From: CAWAPS01 sp963783945
Lineage (GTDB): Bacteria > Actinomycetota > Acidimicrobiia > Acidimicrobiales > Palsa-688
Direction: 5' to 3'
Assembly (NCBI GenBank): GCA_963783945.1
Contig: CAWAPS010000003.1
Span: forward strand, 1-26,103
Length of the DNA: 26,103 nucleotides
Shown: positions 8,268 to 16,407 of the stretch, piece by piece
Numbering within the stretch: the stretch's first letter is position 1
Layout: each line of letters begins with the position of its first letter
Position numbers and translations under genes: made by a program
Notes under the pieces: generated by a model
What the model was told of the DNA's origin: nothing
Databases searched by the model: none
What the model saw: only the letters and a program-made list of their open reading frames with translations

Positions 8268-8852
8268 CGACGCCTCGCCTTCTGATCTACAGGACTGAGC
8301 CGACCGTGTAGTCACGTTGCTTCCGACCGTCGGCCAGTATACGTAAAGGCCTGTATCTTGGAGACCAGGGAGGAACTCGCATTCGTGACGGCCTCTTTGG
8401 TCCCAGCGGTTGGGTTGCCGAAGATCCACGGCGATGCTCACGTCTCGCGCCAACGCCTTGTTGAGCGTGCGACGGGTGCGCGGGCTCAACGCTGGTCGCA
8501 AGACGGCGGGCGTCGACGGTCCCCTAGCCGATCGAGTCCAGGAACTCCGTTGTCGTAGCAGACGTGCTGTCCCCAATAATCGCAGCGACTAGCGACCGAC
8601 AGCGCGGGACGGGCGGGTCAGGCGGAGGAGGTGTTTGAAGAACATGTTGTCGAACACCTTTAGTACATTCCGCGGAGATAGCGTGGTCGAGGGCGACTGC
8701 TGGGCATGGCGTCCACTGCAATCGACATCCGGGGTTCGCCCTGAACGGATCCGTTACGCCGAATACCAGGCCTGCGGCGCCACGAGTAGCCTGCTTCGGC
8801 CAATCGGTCGCGAGCTATGATTGGAGAGAGCAGACGACGAGGGGAGGCATCC
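8268..8852. other. Intergenic region between divergent genes
   Basis: About 585 bases separate the minus-strand CxxC gene from the plus-strand UGSC operon, so both promoters should lie here. A minus-strand frame at about 8385-8500 (LSPRTRRTLNKALARDVSIAVDLRQPNRW) vaguely recalls the core-binding domain of tyrosine recombinases, but the match is too weak to call. I could not assign -35 and -10 boxes with confidence. Confidence 0.35.
8841..8847 (+). promoter_or_regulatory. Ribosome site fixing the UGSC start
   Basis: GGGGAGG lies 5 bases before GTG 8853. It favours that codon over the upstream in-frame ATG at 8817, which has no comparable site. Confidence 0.65.
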
Positions 8853-9380
8853 GTGCAGGTGCTTGTTCCGGTGCAAGAACCGCTGGTTGACCGACATGGG
8901 CTGGCGCCTCGACTCAAGTCGCTCGATGGCAAGGTGCTAGGCCTGTATAACAACGGCAAGCTCAACAGCGTCCGATTACTCGAGCTGATCGCCGAGGAGC
9001 TTGGCGCCGAGTTCGACTTCGTTGTCAAGACCGGGGACTACCACGCGTCGATGCTGATGGCCCACGAGGACTGGGGAGATGTCGACAACTGTGACGCCGT
9101 TATCCTTGCCAACGGCGATTGCGGTTCGTGCAGCTCGACCGGGATCGCCAATGCCATCGCCCTCGAGAAGCGGGGTATCCCGACCATGCTCGTGAGCACA
9201 CCGCCGTTCGCCGATCCGGTACGCATCATGGCGTCGACCGGCGGAATGCCCGAGATCGCCTGGGCGGTCGTCGAGCACCCCATCGGCAGCGTCACCGAGG
9301 ACGAGCTTCGTGCCCGGGCGCGCTCGGCGGCGAAACAGTTCACCTCGGTGGTTCTTGCCGGCGCGGACGAGGCCGGTTGA
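8853..9380 (+). CDS. UGSC-family protein, cysteine form (CGSC)
   Basis: The product is 175 residues from GTG 8853. The family is named for a U-G-S-C motif in which U is selenocysteine. The opening 'LVPVQEPLVDRHGLAPRLKSLDGKVLGLYNNGKLNS' and the core 'DAVILANGDCGSCSSTGIANAIALEKRGIPTMLVSTPPFADPVRIMASTGGMPEIAWAVVEHPIG' match the family throughout. At the selenocysteine position this protein has C90 (TGC at 9120-9122), followed by G-S-C93, so it needs no Sec machinery. UGSC proteins are thought to be redox-type enzymes, but their reaction is not established to my knowledge. The downstream gene overlaps the stop codon and is the usual partner. A shared operon and complex are likely. Confidence 0.85.
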   Translation: MQVLVPVQEPLVDRHGLAPRLKSLDGKVLGLYNNGKLNSVRLLELIAEELGAEFDFVVKTGDYHASMLMAHEDWGDVDNCDAVILANGDCGSCSSTGIANAIALEKRGIPTMLVSTPPFADPVRIMASTGGMPEIAWAVVEHPIGSVTEDELRARARSAAKQFTSVVLAGADEAG

Positions 9381-10483
9381 GTTACGAGCCGCCGATGGCG
9401 GATGCGGTCGAAGTCGCCGGCTGGGACGAGGCCATCGAGCTCTACCACCGCAACGGGTGGACCGATGGGTTGCCGATTGTCCCACCAACGCGAGAGCGAG
9501 TGGCGCGCTTCGCCGAATTCGCCGGTCGTTCGCTGGGTGAGGAGATCGGCTTCTACGAAGTCCGCAACCGTCCCGTCACGGTCGAAAAGGTGGCCATCAA
9601 CGCGGTGATGGCCGGCTGCCTGCCCGAGCACTTCCCTGTGGTGCTGACACTCGTCGAGTGCGTTCTCACTCCGGGATTCGAGGTGCACACAGCCAACTCC
9701 TCTACCGGGAGCGTCGCCCTCGGATTCATCGTCAACGGCCCCGTGCGCCACGCATTGGGTATGAACAGCCACGGCAACGTCCTCGGCCCCGGCAACCGGG
9801 CCAACGCATCCATCGGCCGGGCTGTCCGCCTTGTCCAGCTAAATGTTATGGGCTCCGTCGGAGGCGCCGGCGGCCCCGCCGCCCACGGGCGCCCCATCCT
9901 GGATCGGTCCACGATGGGCCAGCCCGCGAAATACACCGGCTACCACATCGTCGAAGACGAAGAAGCGTTCCCGCAGCTGCAGCCGCTGCACGTGCGGCGC
10001 GGCTTCGCCGCCAACGACAGCGTCGTCACCGCGTTCAGCGTCGCCGGGCACGTAATGTTGTCCAACCACGCCGAGAAAACGCCCGACGAATGGGTCGACA
10101 CCGTCGCCCACTACCTCATCGGCGCCGGGCGTCTCGCGCCACACGGCTACGGCATCTTGCTGCTTCCGCCGGAGGCGGCCGGGATGTTCGTCGATGCCGG
10201 CTGGAGCAAGGACGCGATCGCCACCGCCCTGCATGAGCGCACCCGAAGGACAGTCGCATGGGTCAAGCGCAACGGCTGGAAGATCCATGGCCGGTTTGAG
10301 CGGGGAGGGCCGGTTCTGCCCGGCGACGACGACGAGGTGATCGGCATTGCCGCCGCGCCCGATGACATCCACATTGTGGTCTGCGGCGGGCCGGCGGGGA
10401 ACTTTCCGATCTTCTTGCAGCCGTACGCCGCGACCTACGAGGTGGTGTCCCGCCGGGTCCCCTTCGAGTACCACGCCCCGTGA
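9377..10483 (+). CDS. UGSC-partner protein of unknown function
   Basis: The product is 368 residues if it starts at TTG 9377, which overlaps the UGSC stop (TTGA). An alternative ATG lies at 9395. The N-terminal signature 'AIELYHRNGWTDGLPIVPPTRERV' is characteristic of a protein found beside UGSC genes. Other conserved-looking blocks are 'NAVMAGCLPEHFPVVLTLVE', 'ANSSTGSVALGFIVNGPVRHALGMNSHGNVLGPGNRANASIGRAVRLVQLNVMG', and a C-terminal region ending 'VCGGPAGNFPIFLQPYAATYEVVSRRV'. No signal peptide or membrane segment is seen. The overlap implies translational coupling and roughly equal amounts of the two proteins. The function is unknown; it is probably the second component of the UGSC enzyme. 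Confidence 0.8.
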   Translation: MSYEPPMADAVEVAGWDEAIELYHRNGWTDGLPIVPPTRERVARFAEFAGRSLGEEIGFYEVRNRPVTVEKVAINAVMAGCLPEHFPVVLTLVECVLTPGFEVHTANSSTGSVALGFIVNGPVRHALGMNSHGNVLGPGNRANASIGRAVRLVQLNVMGSVGGAGGPAAHGRPILDRSTMGQPAKYTGYHIVEDEEAFPQLQPLHVRRGFAANDSVVTAFSVAGHVMLSNHAEKTPDEWVDTVAHYLIGAGRLAPHGYGILLLPPEAAGMFVDAGWSKDAIATALHERTRRTVAWVKRNGWKIHGRFERGGPVLPGDDDEVIGIAAAPDDIHIVVCGGPAGNFPIFLQPYAATYEVVSRRVPFEYHAP

Positions 10484-10985
10484 TCGGCTGATGGGTTGCC
10501 GCCTTCGACCGCGGGACGAGCCTGGCCAAACGCGACGCCTGCCGGGTCTGGCGGCACAGGAAACCGCTCGTTCTGCCGCAAGCGATCCGGCAGGTGGCCA
10601 CGATTGTCGCGGGACCCGATGTTTAGATATGCGACGAGTGCGTGGGTCTGTGCCTGGAATCGTGAGCGCGGAGGGTGTGAGGATCGGCCCTCCGACACCC
10701 AGATGTCGGATTGGGCTTCAGGATGGCGGTGAGGGGTCGGGCGATGAGGCCGATCTCCTTGCAGAGGTTCGGAGCGCTCACCTACGGCTGGTCGAGTTGA
10801 ACGGTCGTTTCGCCCGCGTTGTTCGACCGGGTTGCGGCGGCGCGACGTGCTTGAACGGCCTGACCGCCTAGCCGGCTCGGCCGGGCTGGACACTGATGGC
10901 GGGGGGCTTGACGGACAGCACCTATTCTGGAATGGTAGAACGGTGATCTACTGGCAGCGGGGAGGGTGATGCGGCGAGCGCAGAT
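10484..10985. other. Intergenic region upstream of the ALDH operon
   Basis: About 500 bases contain no supported gene; overlapping frames on both strands look like composition shadows. A TTGACG at 10908-10913 could be a -35 element, but no good -10 lies at the right distance. A short inverted repeat, GTAGA (10935-10939) and TCTAC (10947-10951) with a 7-base spacer, lies about 35 bases before the ALDH start and could be an operator. Both assignments are weak. Confidence 0.35.
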
Positions 10986-12449
10986 TTGATCGGCCAGCGC
11001 TGTTCGTACGTGGCCGGGCAGTGGATCGACGGTGACGAGACGCTGGCGGTGGAGAACCCGGCGGACGGGTCCCATGTCACCGATGTGTCGGTCACGCCGT
11101 TCGACGAGATTCGGCGGGCTGTGGCCGAGGCCCGCCGGGCCTTCGACGGGGGAGTGTGGGCCGAGATGCCGGTGCGCCGGCGGGCCGAGGTCATGCGCGC
11201 CTTTGTGGACTACCTCGAGTCGGTGCACCGAGCTTGGGTGGCCACGATGGTCGCCGAGGCCGGTCAGCCTGCCGTGTTCGCCGAGATGGCTCAGTACTCG
11301 GCCGGGATCACGTATTCGCGCCACACCATCGACCTGTACCTGAGTCTCCCCGAGGAAGAGTCGAATCCGGTGCCGGTGGACGAGCTGGTCCGGGGCCGGG
11401 TGGCGGTGAGTATGCGGCGCTACGAGCCGATCGGGGTGGTCAGCGCCATCACCCCTTACAACGCGGCTGTCACCATGGGCGTCCAGAAGTTGATCCCGGC
11501 GCTGATGGCTGGCAACTCGGTGATCCTTCGTCCCAGCCCACTGACCCCGGTGTCGTCGCTGGCCTTTGGTGCCGCGGCCGAAGCGGCCGGCGTGCCGCCC
11601 GGGGTGCTCAGCGTGGTGGTGGAGGCCAGTTCAGCCGGCGCTGAGTTGCTCAGCACGGATCCGGCCGTCGACATGGTGTCGTTCACCGGTTCCACTGTGG
11701 TCGGGCGGCAGATCCTCGCCCAGGCGGCCGGCACGGTCAAGCGGGTCGCTCTCGAATTGGGCGGCAAGTCGGCCCAGATCTACCTGCCCGATGCTTTGCA
11801 CCGGGTGGGACCCGGTGCCGCCGCCGTCATCGCCATGACTTCGGGTCAGGCTTGCGTTGCTGCGACCCGCATGCTGGTGCCCAACGAGCGCAAGACCGAG
11901 GTGCTGGAGGCGGTTAGCGCCGCCTACGCCAACATCAAGGTGGGACCGCCGAGTGACCCGACCGCCATGATGGGCCCGGTCATAAGCGCGGGCCAGAGGG
12001 AGCGCTGTGAGCGTTTCGTGGCCCTGGCCGAGGAGCATGGCGGCAAGGTGGTGTACGGCGGGGGCCGCCCGGCCGGTCTGGACCGGGGTTACTACTTCGA
12101 GCCGACCGTACTTGACCTGCCGGACAACTCCAATCCGGCGGCCCAGGAGGAGATCTTCGGGCCGGTGATTGGGGTGATCGGCTACCGCGACATCGACGAC
12201 GCGGTGCGCATCGCCAACGACAGCGTCTACGGCCTGTCGTCGCAGGTGTACGGCGCCGACACGGCGGCCGCCACCGCCGTGGCCCGCCGCATCCGGGCGG
12301 GGGCGGCCAACGTCAACACCGGTATGTTCAGTGCCTACGCGCCGAGCGGGGGCTACAAGCAGAGCGGTCTTGGGCGCGAGCGCGGCGTCGAGGGCGTTCG
12401 GGCTTTTCAAGAGGTAAAGCATCTGGTGATCGGAGAACTCCCCAAGTGA
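10986..12449 (+). CDS. NAD(P)-dependent aldehyde dehydrogenase
   Basis: The product is 487 residues, normal length for the ALDH superfamily. Visible landmarks are the cofactor loop 'TPYNAAVTMGVQKLIPALMAGNSVILRPS', the 'SFTGSTVVGRQI' turn, general base E257 in 'ALELGGKSA', nucleophile C290 in 'SGQACVAATR', 'EEIFGPVIGV' and 'PSGGYKQSGLGRERG'. All catalytic residues are present. The enzyme oxidises an aldehyde to the acid or acyl product in the cytoplasm. The only in-frame start that fits is TTG 10986, with a GGGGAGGG site about 19 bases upstream; this unusual spacing makes the start uncertain. The stop overlaps the start of the next gene. The gene thus heads a three-gene operon whose third member looks aldolase-like, which suggests it handles the aldehyde released by that enzyme. 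Confidence 0.93.
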   Translation: MIGQRCSYVAGQWIDGDETLAVENPADGSHVTDVSVTPFDEIRRAVAEARRAFDGGVWAEMPVRRRAEVMRAFVDYLESVHRAWVATMVAEAGQPAVFAEMAQYSAGITYSRHTIDLYLSLPEEESNPVPVDELVRGRVAVSMRRYEPIGVVSAITPYNAAVTMGVQKLIPALMAGNSVILRPSPLTPVSSLAFGAAAEAAGVPPGVLSVVVEASSAGAELLSTDPAVDMVSFTGSTVVGRQILAQAAGTVKRVALELGGKSAQIYLPDALHRVGPGAAAVIAMTSGQACVAATRMLVPNERKTEVLEAVSAAYANIKVGPPSDPTAMMGPVISAGQRERCERFVALAEEHGGKVVYGGGRPAGLDRGYYFEPTVLDLPDNSNPAAQEEIFGPVIGVIGYRDIDDAVRIANDSVYGLSSQVYGADTAAATAVARRIRAGAANVNTGMFSAYAPSGGYKQSGLGRERGVEGVRAFQEVKHLVIGELPK

Positions 12450-12904
12450 GCTCGCCCGTGACGGTTTCGTCGGTCCCGCCCATCCGGCCTCTGCCGGTAC
12501 CCGATGACCAGTCGACGCCGTACTGGGAGGCGGCGGCCCGGCACCGGCTCTCCGTGGCTCGCTGTTCGCGCTGTAGGACGTTCACCCACCCGCCCGACGT
12601 GGTCTGCCAGGCGTGTGGGAGCAGCGACCCGCGGTTCACCTTCACCGATGTCAGCGGCCGGGGTGCCATCCGCTCGTGGACGGTCATGCACCAGTCGTTC
12701 CTCCCCGGCTTCGCTACTGACGTCCCATACGTGCTGGTGGACGTGGAGCTGGCCGAGCAGGCCGACCTACACCTAATCGGCCGTCTGATCGACGGGCCCG
12801 ACGCCGACTTCGGCCTCGGATCGGCGGTCGTGGTGGCGTTCGAGGATGTGACATCAGATGTGTCAATATCGGCCTTCGCTCTGGACGGAGAGGGGAAACC
12901 ATGA
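12446..12904 (+). CDS. DUF35 OB-fold zinc-ribbon protein
   Basis: The product is 152 residues. The GTG at 12446 overlaps the ALDH stop (GTGA). Residues 24-60 form the rubredoxin-like zinc ribbon with C40-S-R-C43 and C54-Q-A-C57, preceded by the typical 'PYWEAAARHRLSVARC' helix. Residues about 65-150 form the OB fold ('SGRGAIRSWTVMHQSFLPGF...PYVLVDVELAEQ'). DUF35 proteins partner with thiolase-fold enzymes. In steroid side-chain breakdown, the DUF35 part of ChsH2 supports the aldolase Ltp2. The next gene here encodes a thiolase-fold protein and overlaps this gene by 4 bases, so a DUF35-thiolase-fold complex is the natural reading. Confidence 0.92.
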   Translation: MSSPVTVSSVPPIRPLPVPDDQSTPYWEAAARHRLSVARCSRCRTFTHPPDVVCQACGSSDPRFTFTDVSGRGAIRSWTVMHQSFLPGFATDVPYVLVDVELAEQADLHLIGRLIDGPDADFGLGSAVVVAFEDVTSDVSISAFALDGEGKP

Positions 12905-14097
12905 GCGGCCGGATGGCGGCCAGCAACAACGTCGTGATCGCCGGCTACGCCCACAGCCAGGTCGAGCGCCATTCCGACCAGGTCCTCGGATCACTGGCGG
13001 TAGATACCGCTCGTAAGGCCATCGCGGACGCCGGCCTCGAGACGGTCGACGGGTTCGTCACCGGCGCCCTCTTTCCCACGGCCGGCAGCCACCCGGCCGA
13101 AGACGGTGTGAGCCTGGTGTCGGCCAACTGGCTGGCCGAACACCTGGGCGTCAACCCCCGTTACGCGGCCGGCTTCCAGGGTTTCGGGCAGATCCCGGGT
13201 TCGGTGGCTATGGCCGTCAATGCGGTGGCCAGCGGAGCGGCCGACTACGTCCTGCTGCACCGGGCCCTGCACAATCCGAAGGGCCAGTACCACCTGAACA
13301 CCATGCGCGACGCCCGCGGCGGCCAGCAATGGACCGTGCCACAGGGATACTTCGGGCCTCTGGCCATGATCGCCCTGCCCTATCAGGAATACCTGCAGCG
13401 CTACGGCGCAACTCGCGAGGCCATGGCCCAAGTCCTGGTCGAGGCCCGCAAGAACGGGGCCCGCCTGCCCTGGTCCCACTGGTACAACAAGCCGCTGTCG
13501 GCCGAGGAGTACCTGGCCGCGCCTTACATCAGCGAGCCCATCTGCCGATACGACTGCGACATCCCCGTTGACGGCGTGGCCGCCTTCGTATTCACCACCG
13601 CCGAGCGGGCTAAGGATCTGCCCAATCAGCCGGTGTACGTCTCCGGCTTGGGTATGGGCGCCCCGGTCAGCCGGCGCACGCCGGTGCACTGGCTCCTCGA
13701 CGACATCATGGGGGTGGGGGAGGAGACGGCCCGCCGCCTGTGGGAGTCGAGCGGTGTGGGTCCCGGTGACGTGGACCTGCCCCAGGTGTATGACGGGTTC
13801 TCACCGTTTGTGTATTTCTGGCTCGAGTGCCTCAGCTTCTGCCCCAAGGGGGAGGCCCACCGCTTCGTTCTGGACGGCAACATCGACAGCGCTCGACCGG
13901 GTGCGATCCCGGCCCTGTCCGGCGGGGGTGCCCTCGGCAACGGGCGCATGCACGGCGTGCCTCAGATGCTCGAGTGCTACCTGCAGCTCTCCGGGCGGGC
14001 CGGCGAGCGCCAGCGGCCCAATGTGCACGTTGGCGTGGCGTGCCACTCCTCCCCGCATTTCGGTGGCGCCGTCGTGTACACCAATCAACCCTTCTAA
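12901..14097 (+). CDS. Thiolase-fold (Ltp2/SCP-x-like) protein lacking thiolase catalytic residues, probable aldolase
   Basis: The product is 398 residues, with ATG 12901 overlapping the DUF35 stop. The order of thiolase-fold elements is clear: 'DTARKAIADAGL', 'GSVAMAVNAVASGAADYVLL', 'VYDGFSPFVYFWLECLSFCPKGEA', then 'LSGGGALGNGRMHGVPQMLECYLQLSGRAGERQ'. The SCP-x thiolase pattern C-S-T-G-S aligns with Q97-I-P-G-S here, so the nucleophilic Cys is Gln. The GHP motif aligns with G-R-M, so that His is also gone. The final 'N-x-G-x-GGA' loop reads 'SSPHFGGA'. Loss of these residues together with a coupled DUF35 partner is what is known for Ltp2-type retro-aldolases. I infer carbon-carbon cleavage of a beta-hydroxyacyl-CoA; the substrate is unknown. 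Confidence 0.88.
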   Translation: MSGRMAASNNVVIAGYAHSQVERHSDQVLGSLAVDTARKAIADAGLETVDGFVTGALFPTAGSHPAEDGVSLVSANWLAEHLGVNPRYAAGFQGFGQIPGSVAMAVNAVASGAADYVLLHRALHNPKGQYHLNTMRDARGGQQWTVPQGYFGPLAMIALPYQEYLQRYGATREAMAQVLVEARKNGARLPWSHWYNKPLSAEEYLAAPYISEPICRYDCDIPVDGVAAFVFTTAERAKDLPNQPVYVSGLGMGAPVSRRTPVHWLLDDIMGVGEETARRLWESSGVGPGDVDLPQVYDGFSPFVYFWLECLSFCPKGEAHRFVLDGNIDSARPGAIPALSGGGALGNGRMHGVPQMLECYLQLSGRAGERQRPNVHVGVACHSSPHFGGAVVYTNQPF

Positions 14098-14198
14098 GTG
14101 GGCTACGAAATCAGGATCAAGCCGGGCAAGGTCCGGAAGTTCGCCGGCGCCGCCGGGCGACCCGACCTGACCCGGAACAGCAGGTAGCGGTCAGTGCC

Positions 14199-14462
14199 GC
14201 TGGATCGGACAACCGTGGCCGCGACATTGCCCTCGACATCGTTAACGCCGCCTGGGCGCTCGTAGAGGATGAGATCCTCGACTTCACGGTAAGGCAGGTC
14301 ATCGATCGCGCAGGCGTCGCGCTCAAACCTTCTACCGCTACTTTGCCAACAAGGACGAGTTGCTCCTCGCAATGTTCGAGGAGTCGATACGTGATGCCAC
14401 CATACGTTTTCTCGGCTTCCCTGGCGAGAACGCTATTGAGCGTTTGCGGTGTCTGGTCACCG
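14199..14462 (+). pseudogene. TetR-family regulator fragment
   Basis: The first frame reads 'DIALDIVNAAWALVEDEILDFTVRQVIDRAGVAL', the helix-turn-helix of a TetR repressor. Near 14325 it shifts frame and resumes as 'FYRYFANKDELLLAMFEESIRDATIRFLGFPGENAIERLRCLVT'. Loss of one C in 'GCGCTC(C)AAACC' explains the break and restores the usual 'GVALQTFYRYF'. No start codon lies in frame upstream, and the effector domain is missing after about 14462, where minus-strand transporter sequence begins. The gene is therefore broken at both ends as well as frameshifted. The intact repressor may have controlled the adjoining efflux pump. Confidence 0.7.
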
Positions 14463-15000
14463 CGCCCACGATCTGACCAACGACGATGGAAGTGAGCGAC
14501 AGCGCGGCCATGAGCGGAAGCAGCCGCAGTCCAGACCCGGTCGGCGACTCGCCCTTTACCACCTGGAAGTAGAGAGGAAGGAAGGCGATGGCCCCGAGCA
14601 TGGCCAGCCCGACCAGGATCGCCACGATGCCGGCACTGACGAACACGTCGTTGGTGAGCAGCCGAGACGGCAGCACCGGGTCGGCGGCCCTTCGCTCCAC
14701 CAGGAGGAAGGCGGCGACGCCTACGACGGTGGCGGCGGCTAGGCCGATCACCTCGATCGAGACCCACGGGAAGGTCGTCCCGCCTACGCGCACCATTAGC
14801 ACCAGGGCCGCCAGGGCTGCGGCCAGCAGCGCGGAGCCCAGGTAGTCGATGCGGTGGGCGAACGAGGGGAACGTCACGGCCAGGACCACCAGGGCCACCG
14901 CCCCGATGGGCAGGTTGATATAGAAGATCCAGCGCCAGCTGAAGTCGGTGGTCAGCGCTCCCCCGATCTGCACCGGCCTATCGTCAGCCCGGGCTCCTCG
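14463..15000 (-). pseudogene. DHA2-type MFS drug-efflux transporter fragment
   Basis: The minus strand encodes about 175 residues from the middle of a 14-helix DHA2 (EmrB/QacA-type) transporter. It begins near motif C and the helix-6 region, 'IGGALTTDFSWRWIFYINLPIGAVALVVLAV'. It continues through several hydrophobic helices ('LGSALLAAALAALVLMV', 'VIGLAAATVVGVAAFLLVE', 'FVSAGIVAILVGLAMLGAIAFLPLYFQVV') and ends at 'SLTSIVVGQIVGAV'. Both ends are missing, so it cannot work as a transporter. It abuts the TetR fragment tail to tail, which is not the usual divergent arrangement of a pump and its repressor. That implies a rearrangement. Confidence 0.75.
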
Positions 15001-15041
15001 CCAGGCCGGCGACATACCGACCTCGAATTATGTGTCTGGCT

Positions 15042-16229
15042 CTATCGGATCGTTATCGGGCAATCGGCCAGAACGTTGAAGAAGTTGTTTTGTCCCCGGA
15101 CGGGCGATCTCGTCAACTCGAAGCGGTCGAGATAATGGCGTACCTCGTCGAACAGCACCTTGGCTTCGAGGCGGGCCAATCCCGCGCCCAAGCAGAAATG
15201 GGGCCCGCCAGCGCCCAGGGAGTCGTGACGGTTCGGATCGCGACCGACGTCGAAGCGATCGGCCTTATCGAATGCCTTCTCGTCCCGGTTGGCCGAGATC
15301 ATCCAAAGAGTGGTCCGCTGACCGGCCCGGATCACCTGGTCGCGAATCTCAATGTCTCGGAGCGGCCACCGGGCATGGTGCATGACCGGGGAGACGAAAC
15401 GCAGCATCTCCTCGACCACCAAGTCCATGTCGCACCCCGCCACGACTGCTTCCAATGCTTCGGGCCATTCCAGAAGGCAAACCAAACCGCTCGCGATCAG
15501 GTGCTTCGTTGTGTCGGCGCCACCCCCGATATACATTGCAATCCAGGCCCTGAGTTCGTGCTGGTTCAGTGGTTCGCCGTCGACACGGGCATTGATCAGT
15601 TGGTCGACGAAGTCGCCGCGGGGATGGCTACGGTGTTGCTCGACGAGACGGTCCGCATAGGCGTTGTTCGCATCGAGGAGGGCTTGGGGGTCCACGCTCC
15701 CTTCGGAGTCGGCTCCGATAGCTTGCGCCTTCACCCGCTCGAGAATCGCCGGCTCGTCCTCTCGGGAGATTCCCATCAGTTCCGATATGACACGAAAAGG
15801 CAGAAGCGTGGCCACTTCAGAGACCCAGTCGCCTCCGCCATTCGAGACGAAGTCCCGTATGAGCTCATTCGCAAGTACACGGACGTTCTGTTCGCTCGCG
15901 TTGACCGCCCTCGGGGTGAACGAGGTGCTGACCAGTCGGCGGTAGGCCGTGTGCTCTGGTGGATCCATCTGGATCAGCATGCGGTCGCCCAACGGATGGC
16001 TGCCCGGCTTCACGCTCGTGCCGGCTCCCCCCGGCCCGCCCCAGCTGGAGAACACCACTGGATTTCGATTGATCTCGCCGAGCAGGTCATAACTGGATAC
16101 CACCCAGTACTGGTCCGGTTCATACCAAAAGAGCGGCGCACGCCTTCGTAGCTCGGCGAAAGTCTGGAACGGAATCTCCCGGGCGAACTGAGCGGGACTC
16201 AGGTCGACCTTAATGTCTTCACCGATCAT
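15042..16229 (-). CDS. Cytochrome P450 (CYP124/125/142-like haem loop)
   Basis: The product is 395 residues. The ATG at 16229 follows an AAGGGAG site; a longer open frame upstream lacks one. The I-helix reads 'AMYIGGGADTTKHLIASG' with the acid-alcohol pair D239-T240. The K-helix ExxR lies in 'EEMLRF'. The haem loop is 'GGPHFCLGAGLARLEA' with ligand C346. This loop resembles bacterial P450s that act on steroids and fatty-acid-like side chains (CYP124, CYP125, CYP142). The family places an oxygen atom on a substrate using electrons from a ferredoxin; no ferredoxin gene is visible here. A cupin gene lies upstream on the same strand, 178 bases away. The substrate is not determined. Confidence 0.92.
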   Translation of the reverse strand: MIGEDIKVDLSPAQFAREIPFQTFAELRRRAPLFWYEPDQYWVVSSYDLLGEINRNPVVFSSWGGPGGAGTSVKPGSHPLGDRMLIQMDPPEHTAYRRLVSTSFTPRAVNASEQNVRVLANELIRDFVSNGGGDWVSEVATLLPFRVISELMGISREDEPAILERVKAQAIGADSEGSVDPQALLDANNAYADRLVEQHRSHPRGDFVDQLINARVDGEPLNQHELRAWIAMYIGGGADTTKHLIASGLVCLLEWPEALEAVVAGCDMDLVVEEMLRFVSPVMHHARWPLRDIEIRDQVIRAGQRTTLWMISANRDEKAFDKADRFDVGRDPNRHDSLGAGGPHFCLGAGLARLEAKVLFDEVRHYLDRFELTRSPVRGQNNFFNVLADCPITIR

Positions 16230-16407
16230 GGCAAATGCTCCCTTGGTGTGTTCGATTGCGCAAGCCGTACGCGGCTCGCTCGCCGCAGAAACGACTGGTC
16301 CTTGGACTCCGCAGGCCGATTTCATTCAGGTGGATGGTGGGCGTACACCGAAGCCGCCGCGGCGGTCCACACCCGCTTCGGGTCCAAGAGAGTTCTTGGG
16401 CTACGGT

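Noticed and set aside
8268..8576. N-terminal extension of the small CxxC protein to 198 residues
   Set aside because: The ATG at 8267 has a good ribosome site and the extension lacks conserved-looking sequence. A faint recombinase-like stretch in it is too weak to call.
9120..9122. Possible selenocysteine codon in the UGSC motif
   Set aside because: The codon is TGC (Cys), not TGA, so no Sec insertion is required.
10347..10871. 174-residue open frame running past the UGSC partner gene
   Set aside because: It overlaps the partner gene in another frame, has no ribosome site and shows no family pattern.
15030..16151. 373-residue open frame on the plus strand
   Set aside because: It is antisense to the P450 whose haem loop, ExxR and I-helix motifs are clear.
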